Assembly (NCBI RefSeq): GCF_019130065.1
Contig: NZ_JAHSPG010000015.1
Coordinates: 558,001-622,000, forward strand
Source of the DNA: Pinibacter aurantiacus
GTDB lineage: Bacteria; Bacteroidota; Bacteroidia; Chitinophagales; Chitinophagaceae
Length of the DNA: 64,000 nt
Reading direction: 5' to 3'
Under the pieces are notes generated by a model. It was not told where the DNA came from. It saw only the letters and a program-made list of their open reading frames with translations, and made no database searches. A program made the position numbers and the translations under genes. Shown here piece after piece: positions 17,381-26,272 of the stretch (position 1 is its first letter; every line of letters begins with the position of its first letter).

Positions 17381-18154
17381 CTACAATTTGCCCGTGATTT
17401 TGTATATCCAATATCCGACAAACTCTCTTATAAAAATGCGCCATTGCACAAGATTATCTATACTTGGAACAACATAGTCACCAAAAGAAAAACGGCTTTT
17501 AACTGTTTGATATGCGCATGGATAAATATCTATATCAAGCCCGGCTTTTTTAAATACGCCCGCTGCCCTTGGCATGTGGGAAGCAGATGTAACCAATACA
17601 TACGGCGGTTGCAGATGCAATGAATCAAGCATCCGTTTTGAAAACATGGCATTTTCAAATGTATTGCGCGACCGTGATTCTGCAAACACATCTGCTTCTT
17701 TAACACCATTTTGTTCGAACATGTATTTCGCGAAATCCGCTTCCTTGGGATTCTCCTGGTTAATGGACCCATCGCCGCCGGAGACAATAATCTTGTTTAT
17801 AATTCCTAAATGGTACAGTGTAGAAGTGGCCACGAACCTGTCTGAGGTTGCCGAGAGATAGCCTTTTCCTTTGGCATCAAAAACAGTAAAGCCGCCAAGT
17901 AGAATACCTGTGCTGTATTTCTTTGTGAGCGTTACAGGAGAGGGCTGCCACGCATTGATGACGAGACTGTAAATGACGTCATTGGTAAAAAAGATGAACA
18001 GAACGATTGCAAAAATGGTGGCTCTCTTTTTCCACTTGCCTTTTTTAAGAAATGCAGCTAATATGACAACTAATATCAGCCATGCCGTTGGGTCTATGAA
18101 TACTGTAAGGAGTTTTGAGAGAATGAAGAACATGCAAGGTTGATTATGGAACAA
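17381..18154 (-). CDS. YdcF/ElyC-like membrane protein (DUF218)
   Basis: A 257-residue protein with two N-terminal membrane segments (about 8-28 and 38-58) and a DUF218 domain (about 80-240). The domain motifs include GILLGGFTVFD, KIIVSGGDGSINQENPKEA, AESRSRNTFENA and VTSASHMPRA. ElyC and SanA relatives affect envelope integrity and undecaprenyl-phosphate use. The exact reaction is unknown. Length is typical. It is flanked by a REP palindrome at its 3' end and a word-A repeat at its 5' end. Confidence 0.85.
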   Translation of the reverse strand: MFHNQPCMFFILSKLLTVFIDPTAWLILVVILAAFLKKGKWKKRATIFAIVLFIFFTNDVIYSLVINAWQPSPVTLTKKYSTGILLGGFTVFDAKGKGYLSATSDRFVATSTLYHLGIINKIIVSGGDGSINQENPKEADFAKYMFEQNGVKEADVFAESRSRNTFENAMFSKRMLDSLHLQPPYVLVTSASHMPRAAGVFKKAGLDIDIYPCAYQTVKSRFSFGDYVVPSIDNLVQWRIFIREFVGYWIYKITGKL

Positions 18155-18155
18155 A

Positions 18156-18267
18156 AATAACTGAATAACTGATTAACTGAATAACTGAGTGCTTCATTCC
18201 AAAGTCAACTATGACTTTCAACCACTCAGTTATTCAGTTACTCGGTTATTCAGTCATTCGGTTATTC
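18156..18267. repeat. Inverted repeat, word A
   Basis: Arms 18156-18193 and 18221-18266 are AATAACTG-type words. It lies between the start of the YdcF-like gene and the stop of the GH27 gene, which is a TAG immediately at the arm end (18267-18269). Confidence 0.9.
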
Positions 18268-19469
18268 TATCTGCTCAACTTCAGCACCACCACGTCATGC
18301 GGCTGTATCGTAGCTTTGAAAGGCTTATCCGTAGTTCCTGATGCTTTCTTTTGCCAAAGGTCGCGGAGATTATATTTAGTCTTTGAAAAGTCGATAGATG
18401 TTTTCGACAACGTGTCGTTAACAGTATTTTCTTTCCAGTTATAAATGAAATTCTTTGCGGTGCCTGATCTGTTTAAGAAGCAAACGGCAAGTTCGTTGTT
18501 TTGCAAAGGCTTGATCCATATTTCAACGCTATCTTTTACATCTGCACTATAGCCCTGAATACCCAATGCATCCTGGTCTACACCGATCATTTCTTTATTG
18601 GTAAGAATATCTTTTGTTGCTGCGGACATGCTCCGAATATCATTGCCAGCCATCAAAGTCGCAGCCATCATGCACCAGATGGAAAAGTGAGTTCTGTCTT
18701 CTGCCTCAGTCATACCGTTGCCCACTTCCAGCATATCCGGATCGTTCCAATGTCCTGGACCACTGTATTGACGCAGGTCTTTTTGCAGATCAACGATCTT
18801 CATCACGCAATTGGCGTTCCATGTTCCCTGGTTGTGAATGCCTTCGAAACAATTATAAATATCGCCGGTTGTGCGCCACAAGTGCCCAACATTCGCGGCC
18901 CATTCCCATGGCTTGTTGCCGCCCCATTCGCAGAGACTGAATACGATCGGACGTTTTGTTGCAGTAAGGGCTTTGCTCATGGTGGTATATGCTTCTTTGG
19001 CATTAATACCGTCGCTATTGCACCAGTCGAATTTAAGGTAATCAACACCCCATGAGGCATAAAGACGCGCATCATTGTATTCGTATCCACGTGTGCCGGG
19101 ATAACCCGCACAGGTCTTCGTTCCGGCACAATTGTAAATGCCAAACTTCAAGCCCCTTGAGTGGACGTAGTCTGCTACTGCTTTGATGCCATGCGGAAAT
19201 TTCTGCGGATCGGGAACGAGGTTACCATTCTCATCTCGGTCCATTGCCATCCAGCCATCATCAAGCACAATGTAAGTATATCCGGCATCCCTCATACCAG
19301 ATGATACAAACATATCGGCCACTTCCATTACCATCTTTTCATCAATCTTTGTTTGAAAAGTGTTCCAACTGTTCCAACCCATAGGAGGTGTTAAAGCAAG
19401 GCCATTTGTTTTTTGTGCAAACATTTTTAGACCACAAAGGAGCGAGACTGCAAAGAGTAGTTTTTTCAT
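18267..19469 (-). CDS. GH27 alpha-galactosidase
   Basis: A 400-residue secreted retaining alpha-galactosidase with a signal peptide (1-19, ending MFAQ). The GH27 opening LTPPMGWNSWNTF begins the barrel. The nucleophile is Asp148 in YLKFDWC and the acid/base is Asp203 in TTGDI; their 55-residue spacing equals that of rice alpha-galactosidase. A short beta-sandwich C-terminal domain follows (about 310-400). It should release terminal alpha-galactose, for example from galactomannan or raffinose-type sugars. It lies downstream of the GH2 gene in the first glycan locus. Confidence 0.95.
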   Translation of the reverse strand: MKKLLFAVSLLCGLKMFAQKTNGLALTPPMGWNSWNTFQTKIDEKMVMEVADMFVSSGMRDAGYTYIVLDDGWMAMDRDENGNLVPDPQKFPHGIKAVADYVHSRGLKFGIYNCAGTKTCAGYPGTRGYEYNDARLYASWGVDYLKFDWCNSDGINAKEAYTTMSKALTATKRPIVFSLCEWGGNKPWEWAANVGHLWRTTGDIYNCFEGIHNQGTWNANCVMKIVDLQKDLRQYSGPGHWNDPDMLEVGNGMTEAEDRTHFSIWCMMAATLMAGNDIRSMSAATKDILTNKEMIGVDQDALGIQGYSADVKDSVEIWIKPLQNNELAVCFLNRSGTAKNFIYNWKENTVNDTLSKTSIDFSKTKYNLRDLWQKKASGTTDKPFKATIQPHDVVVLKLSR

Positions 19470-19490
19470 ATAGTTAGTTGTAGAGTTTCA

Positions 19491-19626
19491 AATTAATAAT
19501 TAATAATTAAGAATTAATAGGTGTCGCTTCGAAAGAAAAATCAACAATTCCATATTCAACATACAGACAATTAGCATTCAACAAAAAATGTTGCTTTATT
19601 AATTCTTAATTATTAATTATTAATTA
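19491..19626. repeat. Inverted repeat, word AATTAAT
   Basis: Arms 19491-19520 and 19597-19626 are tandem ATTAATA-like heptamers. It lies between the GH2 stop and the GH27 start, next to the terminator at 19625-19662. Confidence 0.85.
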
Positions 19627-19662
19627 AAAAAAGTGCGGTGAAAATAAATCTCACCGCACTTT
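19625..19662 (-). terminator. Rho-independent terminator after the GH2 gene
   Basis: A 12-bp perfect stem (AAAGTGCGGTGA, 19630-19641, with its complement at 19651-19662) is followed on the minus strand by a run of T. It starts about 20 bases after the GH2 stop codon. GH27 is therefore probably transcribed at a lower level or from its own promoter. Confidence 0.88.
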
Positions 19663-19681
19663 GTCCAAAATACTATTTTAT

Positions 19682-22105
19682 CTATTTCACGTCAATATTT
19701 ACTGTTGCTGAGCTTAGGCCGGGAGAAGTGGCAGTGAGCGTAACTTTTCCTGCCTTAGCCGCTTTAACAACGGCCAAACAAAGACCATTGAAAGCCTTTC
19801 TGTGATTTGCTTTGAATGATTCCATGCTCGTTTGGGAACCGTTATCAACACCAGCAATTGAGCCACCTCCGGTAAGCTTGAACTGCACGTCATTAGATGC
19901 ATCAGGAACAAGGTTGCCATCTTTATCTTCAATACGAACAGTCACGAAAGAAAGATCTTCGCCAGCTTTGATGGCTTTTCTATCTACTTGCAAAATAATT
20001 TTCGCTGGAGCACCAGCTGTTCTTACCTCTTTAGTTAAAACTACTTTCCCGTTTTTGCGTGATACAGCTTTTAATGTACCCGGCACAAAAGTGGTGCGCC
20101 ACATTACATGCAGGTCATCGCCTGTTTTCCTTTTAACGCCCAATGATTTTCCATTCACGAATAGTTCTACTTCATCCGCATTGTTGTAATATGCCCACAC
20201 GTCGATTGTTTGCCCGGGTTTCCAATTCCAATGCGGTAAAATATGTAGCACTGTTTTATCGGTCCAAACACTTTGATAGAGATAGTATGAATCTTTTGGA
20301 AAGCCCGCCAGATCTATGATTCCAAAGTATGAACTGCGAGCAGGCCAAGGATACGGCGTTGGTTCGCCGATATAGTCAAAGCCTGTCCAAATGAACATGC
20401 CGGACACATGAGCCATTTTTTCAAACACCTTCAAAGTTTCTTCGTGTGTTGAGCCCCATGGCGTAGCACAGTTTTCATAAGCAGAACAAGTAAGATCTGC
20501 GTTGGCGTCTGTCAACGGTTTGTCCCATTGCTGCGGCCAGCGGCGAATGCTATCGGAAGGCATATCGTAATGTCCACGTGTTTGCAGGGCAGATACAGAC
20601 TCTGTTACGATGAATGGCTTGCGATACCATTTGATGATCGCAGAATCCCAATCTTTGTGATGATAGTTGTAACCGATGATATCTGCAGCATTTGTTTTCA
20701 GCAGTGCATTGTAACTGTTAGGTTCGTTGTTTGCGGTAACAGTTGGCCTTGAATCATCCAACGATTTTACAATACTAACCAACTCGCGAAGAATACCTGC
20801 GCCCAGTGTATCACCGTCTTTATCCCACTGTTCCATGATCTCATTACCCACACTCCAAATGAAAACAGACGGGTGATTGCGATCACGCATTACCTGGTCG
20901 GTTAAATCTTTCTTGTGCCATTCATCCCAATACAAATGATAGTCGTAAGGATTTTTTTCTTTCTTCCACATATCAAAAGCTTCGTCCATTACAACAAAAC
21001 CCATTTTATCACAAAGCTCTAAAAGTTCCGGTGCAGGCGGATTATGCGACGTTCTGATAGCGTTACAACCCATGTCTTTTAGTATTTGCAATTGTCTTTC
21101 CAACGCTCTTGTATTGATAGCCGCTCCCAAACATCCGAGATCATGGTGATCGCAAACGCCACGAATTTTCAGATGTTTTCCGTTGAGGAAAAATCCTTTG
21201 TCTACATCGAAATTGAAATAACGAACGCCGAAGTTTGTTATGTATTCATCAATCACTTTTCCGTTCTCTACAATCTGCGTTATGGCTTTGTACAAATAAG
21301 GTCTGTCAACTGACCAGAGATTTGGTTTTGCGATCAAAAATTGTTGTGTTGTATTTGTAGTACCTTTTTGCGGAACCGCAATATTGTTGCTGCTTGTGCC
21401 GACAACTTTGGAAGTAGCATCGTAGAGAGATGTTTTCACCAAAACGATTCCGTTTTCAGCTTTTGCATTATTAACAGTGGTGGTTAAAACAACTTTTGCG
21501 GATTGATCATCCACTTGCGGTGTCGTTACATGTGTTCCCCACTGGTCAACGAAAACATCGTTAACAATAGTGAGCCATACATTTCTATAAATACCCGAAC
21601 CACTGTACCAACGAGAGTTTGGCTGCTTTGAATTATCAACTTTTACTGCGATAATATTTTTCTCGTTGCCATAGTGTAAATAAGGAGTCAGGTCATAGCG
21701 GAAGGAAATAAAACCATTTGGTCTTACTCCCAATGAATGACCATTGATGAACACTTCACTGTTCATGTACACGCCATCAAAATCAATGAACACTTTTTTT
21801 TCTTTCGAAGTTGCGGGCATTGTAAATGTTTTTCTGTACCAGCCCAATCCGCCTCTCAGCGCACCACCGCCTGTTCCTGTTGGGCTCGTAGAATCGAAAG
21901 GCAATTCAATGCTCCAGTCATGCGGAAGATCCAATGACCTCCACGAAGCATCGTTAAAAGTTGCCGACTGCGGATCAGTAGCATTGCCTAAATAAAACTT
22001 CCAGTTGCTGTTGAAAGATGCTGTATTTCTCGTCTGCGCAATGGCAGCAGCAGAGACAAAAAGCAGCAAGGCAAGTGAGAGTTTTTTAATCAATGGGAGA
22101 TTCAT
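19682..22105 (-). CDS. GH2 beta-galactosidase-type hydrolase
   Basis: An 807-residue secreted GH2 enzyme with a signal peptide (about 1-23, ending AIAQ). It has a sugar-binding jelly roll (about 28-195), an Ig-like domain, and a TIM barrel (about 310-600). The acid/base is Glu422 in WSVGNE and the nucleophile Glu502 in FIVTES. Two further Ig-like domains follow (about 610-807). The arrangement matches Bacteroidota beta-galactosidases; substrate within GH2 cannot be fixed from motifs alone. With the PA14-containing GH31 nearby, removal of beta-galactose from xyloglucan side chains is plausible. Confidence 0.93.
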   Translation of the reverse strand: MNLPLIKKLSLALLLFVSAAAIAQTRNTASFNSNWKFYLGNATDPQSATFNDASWRSLDLPHDWSIELPFDSTSPTGTGGGALRGGLGWYRKTFTMPATSKEKKVFIDFDGVYMNSEVFINGHSLGVRPNGFISFRYDLTPYLHYGNEKNIIAVKVDNSKQPNSRWYSGSGIYRNVWLTIVNDVFVDQWGTHVTTPQVDDQSAKVVLTTTVNNAKAENGIVLVKTSLYDATSKVVGTSSNNIAVPQKGTTNTTQQFLIAKPNLWSVDRPYLYKAITQIVENGKVIDEYITNFGVRYFNFDVDKGFFLNGKHLKIRGVCDHHDLGCLGAAINTRALERQLQILKDMGCNAIRTSHNPPAPELLELCDKMGFVVMDEAFDMWKKEKNPYDYHLYWDEWHKKDLTDQVMRDRNHPSVFIWSVGNEIMEQWDKDGDTLGAGILRELVSIVKSLDDSRPTVTANNEPNSYNALLKTNAADIIGYNYHHKDWDSAIIKWYRKPFIVTESVSALQTRGHYDMPSDSIRRWPQQWDKPLTDANADLTCSAYENCATPWGSTHEETLKVFEKMAHVSGMFIWTGFDYIGEPTPYPWPARSSYFGIIDLAGFPKDSYYLYQSVWTDKTVLHILPHWNWKPGQTIDVWAYYNNADEVELFVNGKSLGVKRKTGDDLHVMWRTTFVPGTLKAVSRKNGKVVLTKEVRTAGAPAKIILQVDRKAIKAGEDLSFVTVRIEDKDGNLVPDASNDVQFKLTGGGSIAGVDNGSQTSMESFKANHRKAFNGLCLAVVKAAKAGKVTLTATSPGLSSATVNIDVK

Positions 22106-22110
22106 ATTTT

Positions 22111-22650
22111 TTAGTTTATCGATGTTGGAGTGGTTAAATTCATTTTTAAAATTCTTTTCAGCTTACTAAAAAAACTGCCTTTGTTCATTTCGTCATCCAA
22201 ATATTTTTTCCAATTAACATCGAACTTTGCGCCTTTCATAATTCGCCTACTCTCTGGTGGTATCGCTACAAGAGCTTTAAATGGTCCAGTGCCTTGTTCT
22301 AAATAGTAGATTTCACTTTCGTCTCTAAATCTCCGACTAAAAAACAAGTGAACAACTGTCAAATTTGGCGTTGAATAATATATGCTGCCATCCACCCATT
22401 TAGGTGTTTTGTTGTCCTGATAAAATAAATCAACGACCTCGTTGAACGATATTTGTTTGCCTTGAAGTTTGTTCCATTTTTTTAAATAGCTATTTTCCTT
22501 TGCAGTCAAATGATCGCTGGCCCTCCTATCGCGGGGCTCAATAATAAATTCATAGTTACCTGAAAGTTCGTTGAAACAATTCTGAGATGTCCAATCATGT
22601 AGATGAACAAGCACTAGTTTGAAATGATCGATGAATGTTTGTCTATCCAT
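22111..22650 (-). CDS. Unknown protein between Fic and GH2
   Basis: I do not recognise this 179-residue protein. It has no signal peptide or membrane segment, has a mixed alpha/beta look, and ends in a basic stretch (FSKLKRILKMNL). It contains no obvious catalytic motif. It starts 49 bases after the fic stop and ends five bases before the GH2 start, so it probably shares a transcript with one or both. A cytosolic protein inside a glycan locus, next to a Fic enzyme, suggests an accessory or partner of Fic, but nothing in the sequence proves it. Confidence 0.65.
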   Translation of the reverse strand: MDRQTFIDHFKLVLVHLHDWTSQNCFNELSGNYEFIIEPRDRRASDHLTAKENSYLKKWNKLQGKQISFNEVVDLFYQDNKTPKWVDGSIYYSTPNLTVVHLFFSRRFRDESEIYYLEQGTGPFKALVAIPPESRRIMKGAKFDVNWKKYLDDEMNKGSFFSKLKRILKMNLTTPTSIN

Positions 22651-22699
22651 TATGTTGCTTATTTAGACAAGGCTCGTACCTTCAAGAATTTTCCTTGTA

Positions 22700-23257
22700 T
22701 CACAAATCACCATCTTCCTTTTCGTATCCTTCGTAGTAATAGGATTGCTCTATACCTTTAAAAATAATTTCCCGGTTATCTATCTCATCTGTCAAATTTT
22801 CGAAAAGCAGTGTTCTCAATTCCAAATCGTTGATAGGGCTGCGTTCCATTGCCTGCAGGTAAAGTGTCTTGTCCACAAATTGCCAGTTCACTACTTTTTT
22901 CAAATTTGCCTTTAAGACCAAATCCAACCAAATGCGCATTGTGCGTCCGTTACCTTCCATGAAAGGATGAGCAATATTCATTTCTACATATTTGGCAATA
23001 ATTTCGTTAAAAGTATTTTCCGGCATTAACTCCACTTTTGCCAAAATCTCGTTCAAATACAAAGCTGTTGCAAACCTAAAGCCACCTTTCGAAATATTCT
23101 GTGTGCGTATTTTTCCTGCAAAATCATAAAGTCCGTCAAATAAATATTTGTGAAGCTCCTGTAAACTTTTAGTAGTGCCGATTTCTATTTTGTTTATATC
23201 GCCACTTTCAAACAAGCGGTAAGCATTTTCTAAACTTATTTTATCTATATTTTTCAT
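22700..23257 (-). CDS. fic: Fic protein adenylyltransferase, class III
   Basis: A 185-residue enzyme that transfers AMP from ATP to a hydroxyl side chain of a target protein. The active-site motif HPFMEGNGR spans 97-105 with catalytic His97. A C-terminal inhibitory helix carries the SxxxEG motif (Ser172, Glu176), 75 residues after the catalytic His. This spacing equals that of the Neisseria meningitidis Fic protein, which it resembles closely from the N-terminus on. Such class III proteins inhibit themselves and are activated by dilution and autoadenylylation; the Neisseria enzyme is reported to modify gyrase. A separate antitoxin is therefore not needed. It has its own promoter box at 23313-23320. 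Confidence 0.95.
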   Translation of the reverse strand: MKNIDKISLENAYRLFESGDINKIEIGTTKSLQELHKYLFDGLYDFAGKIRTQNISKGGFRFATALYLNEILAKVELMPENTFNEIIAKYVEMNIAHPFMEGNGRTMRIWLDLVLKANLKKVVNWQFVDKTLYLQAMERSPINDLELRTLLFENLTDEIDNREIIFKGIEQSYYYEGYEKEDGDL

Positions 23258-23312
23258 GCTAGTCTTAAATTAATATATCGGTTCTTCCGGAAGCTGAAAT
23301 AGCCGACTAACA

Positions 23313-23320
23313 CAAATATA
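23313..23320 (-). promoter_or_regulatory. -7 promoter box of fic (TATATTTG)
   Basis: This TAnnTTTG match on the minus strand lies 55 bases upstream of the fic start codon. No TTG at the expected -33 position was seen. Confidence 0.45.
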
Positions 23321-23376
23321 TACGCTATTTCAATCTAATAAAACTAGCCTTCAACGCTTCTCGCTCGGTGCCGCAC

Positions 23377-23412
23377 CCAGATCTGACAGGTTTTAAAACC
23401 TGTCAGATCTGG
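23377..23412. repeat. 36-bp perfect palindrome
   Basis: The halves CCAGATCTGACAGGTTTT and AAAACCTGTCAGATCTGG meet at the centre without a spacer, giving a perfect dyad. It resembles REP-like elements rather than a terminator because no U-run follows. Confidence 0.9.
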
Positions 23413-23583
23413 CAAGCCGCAACTTCTATACGAACATCAAGAACGTGCATCAAAAAACACCTTACAAATTCTGACCAAAAAAACTTCTTCATTTAAAAAG
23501 CAATCCGATGGCCTTCGAAGCTTTCGCCCGACACCACCGGATGCTTGCTTGCTTATAGTAATTAAAAAGAGACGCCCAAAATA

Positions 23584-23693
<110 letters not shown>

Positions 23694-24497
23694 CTACGGT
23701 TTTGGCTTGAACCTGAATCCCAAATAACAAGGATCAACAGTTCTTATAACACCCAGTACAACTTCATTTGCTGTTAAACGGATCACTTTAACAGAGTTCC
23801 AGTTTGCTACCGCACTGTGATAATCTCCACCAAACAACAACTCGCAACCGTTCAAATTAATCATCTTGTTTGCGAAATCATAGGAGAAGGTTCCCACACA
23901 AGTTGAAGCATTACCGCTTGCATCTTTTGATATCTTGGTGTAGTTGAAATTACCATTCAAATCAAACTTAATTTCACCATAATCCCTGCTCGGCATGATC
24001 CATGAATTGCTTGCCAGGTCTGGCTCCCATGACCAATCGCCGGAACCACCTTTGCCCCAGTCCAATCCATAGAAGCCCATTGGATTCACCATATCAAGTA
24101 CCCATGTTTTACCGGCTTGTCCGTTGGTTAAAAGGTTCCAGTTTGGGTTTGCAAAAAATTCATCATCGTTTTTGGTAACATTGATTTTTACAGAATCCTG
24201 TACAAATCCACCACCTGAAATGACGCCGTATTTAATAACGTTCGCTCCACCAAAAGGCAGCAGCACCGTATCTTTCACGCGAGTAGAGAATGATGTACCG
24301 AAGGCCCATGAAGGACTTGCGTTCGGTGTTTCGCTGTTCAGGTAAGCTACGTTATCGTGACTTGGATTTTGTGTTACACTGAATTTCAATTGCGACTTAT
24401 CGATGATTGCAGGCAGTTCCACTCTTTTTTCGCTTGGCGAACATGCAGCAAAAGCGGCTATGATCACAGCGATTGAGAATATATATACGTTTTTCAT
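23694..24497 (-). CDS. Glycan-locus surface lipoprotein of unknown fold
   Basis: A 267-residue lipoprotein with a signal peptide ending AAFAAC, so Cys19 would be lipidated. An N-terminal PKD/Ig-like region (about 25-110) is followed by a beta-rich domain with NWNLLTNGQAGKTWVLD and DYGEIKFDLNGNFNYTK. It occupies the slot after SusD where SusE/SusF-like glycan-binding lipoproteins usually lie, 47 bases from the susD stop, so sugar binding at the cell surface is likely. The start at 24497 is preferred over the ATG at 24554, which would overlap susD and bury the signal peptide. Confidence 0.75.
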   Translation of the reverse strand: MKNVYIFSIAVIIAAFAACSPSEKRVELPAIIDKSQLKFSVTQNPSHDNVAYLNSETPNASPSWAFGTSFSTRVKDTVLLPFGGANVIKYGVISGGGFVQDSVKINVTKNDDEFFANPNWNLLTNGQAGKTWVLDMVNPMGFYGLDWGKGGSGDWSWEPDLASNSWIMPSRDYGEIKFDLNGNFNYTKISKDASGNASTCVGTFSYDFANKMINLNGCELLFGGDYHSAVANWNSVKVIRLTANEVVLGVIRTVDPCYLGFRFKPKP

Positions 24498-24544
24498 TTT
24501 GATCTTTTTGATTGTTTTGAATATCAAGAGATATCTATTCCGTT

Positions 24545-26125
24545 TTAGTTCCATCCCGCATTTTGCGTTAGTGTTCCGTTTGACAATCCTATTTGTGCTT
24601 GAGGTATTGCAAACAAACCTTTTGTTTCCTTTCGGAAGCTGACATTGAAATCAGTACCACCGGTTGTATTGTCGATGGCTTGTTTGGTTGCATCCAATCC
24701 TTGTCTTAACAAATCCCAATAACGCTGGCCTTCAAGAGCGAGCTCCAATCTGCGTTCGTTTAACACAAGGTTCAAGCCCGCAGCATCACCTGTCAATGTT
24801 TTTCTGTGCAGTGCATCACCGTAGGCTCTGTCTCTGATCTGGTCGTAATAACCTTGTGCTTTCGCCAGATCTGATGCAAGATTTAACTCCGCTCCCATCA
24901 ACAATACATCTGCGAAGCGAATGGCAACGTAGTTATCATAGTTATCAATTTGAAAATCGCCGCCGTTTGCATCCGGTCTTGATGCATCATTTACCGGTGC
25001 ATATTTTTTCCAGAAATAGCCAGTGTACTGATATTGATCGCCCACTGTGTAAGTCAGGTGCTCATCATCGATTGAAATGATAGAGCTTCCTCTTCTGGTG
25101 TCAGTTGCGTCATAAGCGTTCCACAATGCATTGTTCACTGTTGCTATGCCCCAACCTTTGTAATAGTTGCCCAGCGCCTGGTTGCGAAGGCCCACCATTA
25201 CCTGGAAGCGGTTACCATTTTGTTTGTTCCAGTCTCCTTTACCCTGATCTGTATATTGAATTACGAAAACGCCTTCCTTATTGTTTTGTCCCGCGAAATT
25301 TGTTCCAGATGCTGGTCTCCACAAGTTTGCAAACTTATCAACCAACCCATATCCGCTGTTTTTGATCACGTCTTCTACAGCTGCAGTTGCATCCTGTTTT
25401 GTAAAAACGCCCATCAGATCCGGCTTAGCGTAATACCCTGTGTAATACAAATACACTCTTGCCATCAATGCTTCGGCAGCCCATTTGGTGGCACGGCCGT
25501 AATCAGTTGCTTTAATAGAAGAATAACCAACTGCGGAAGGCGTTAGCAATGTGATCGCTTGTTTAAGATCCGATGCAATCAGGCGGTACACGCTATCCGC
25601 AGAAGATTGTGGTATGTAGTAGTTGCTTCCCTCAATCGGCTTTGTAAGCAAAGGCACATTACCAAACATGCGCACCAAATCAAAATAATAGTAAGCTCTC
25701 AGGAAATAAGTCTCACCCAAATACTGACTTTTCAATTCCGGTGTTGTTCCAAAATCTACATTGTCCATTTGAGAAAGAAGTACGTTCGCTCTGTAAATGC
25801 CTTGGTAGTATTTCTTCCATGCATCTGAATTAAGGTTGGTATAATCCTGGAATTTGTCCCACTGTCTTGGACCGTTATCAGCCAAACCACCGCCGCCGAA
25901 ACAATCGTCAGACGTGATCTCAGAGCTTAGCACGATGTTGCCGTAACCTGTTAGATCCAGCACATTATAGGATGCCACCAATGCTTTGAAAGCATCATCT
26001 GGTGTTTTATAAAAATCTTCCTGTGCAATAGCATCTACAGGCGTTTTTTCGAGAAAGCTTTTCTTGCACGATGCAAGTGCAACGATTGCCACAAGGGCTA
26101 TAAAAATTTTATTATTGAGTTTCAT
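24545..26125 (-). CDS. SusD/RagB-type nutrient-binding lipoprotein, locus 1
   Basis: A 526-residue outer-membrane lipoprotein (lipobox LASC, about residues 17-20) that forms the lid on its SusC partner and captures oligosaccharide. The TPR-rich SusD fold is recognisable from the segment around TYFLRAYYYFDLVRMFGNVP and the C-terminal NERRLELALEGQRYWDLLRQ. It lies 147 bases after its SusC, the standard order. The ligand is unknown; the local enzymes suggest a galactose- and xylose-decorated plant glycan. Confidence 0.95.
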   Translation of the reverse strand: MKLNNKIFIALVAIVALASCKKSFLEKTPVDAIAQEDFYKTPDDAFKALVASYNVLDLTGYGNIVLSSEITSDDCFGGGGLADNGPRQWDKFQDYTNLNSDAWKKYYQGIYRANVLLSQMDNVDFGTTPELKSQYLGETYFLRAYYYFDLVRMFGNVPLLTKPIEGSNYYIPQSSADSVYRLIASDLKQAITLLTPSAVGYSSIKATDYGRATKWAAEALMARVYLYYTGYYAKPDLMGVFTKQDATAAVEDVIKNSGYGLVDKFANLWRPASGTNFAGQNNKEGVFVIQYTDQGKGDWNKQNGNRFQVMVGLRNQALGNYYKGWGIATVNNALWNAYDATDTRRGSSIISIDDEHLTYTVGDQYQYTGYFWKKYAPVNDASRPDANGGDFQIDNYDNYVAIRFADVLLMGAELNLASDLAKAQGYYDQIRDRAYGDALHRKTLTGDAAGLNLVLNERRLELALEGQRYWDLLRQGLDATKQAIDNTTGGTDFNVSFRKETKGLFAIPQAQIGLSNGTLTQNAGWN

Positions 26126-26272
26126 CTGTTAATTTTTTGTTCGTTAATACGGAACGCAGATTTTCATGGTTTTCATGATTCTCATGATCTTTTTTGTTCT
26201 TCATTTCTCTTCGGTATTCAAACAATTTCATCATAAAAATCTTGACAATCTTTACTATCAGCGTTCTTTCTC
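26126..26272. other. SusC-SusD intercistronic spacer, locus 1
   Basis: This spacer carries degenerate ATCATGAGA/ATCATGAAA words on the minus strand (about 26163-26192), another short-word tandem repeat without a clear facing arm. No coding potential. Confidence 0.5.

Noticed and set aside
18501-19055. 184-codon open frame antisense to the GH27 gene
   Set aside because: GH27 catalytic motifs are intact on the other strand and the antisense protein is Cys/His-rich without family features.
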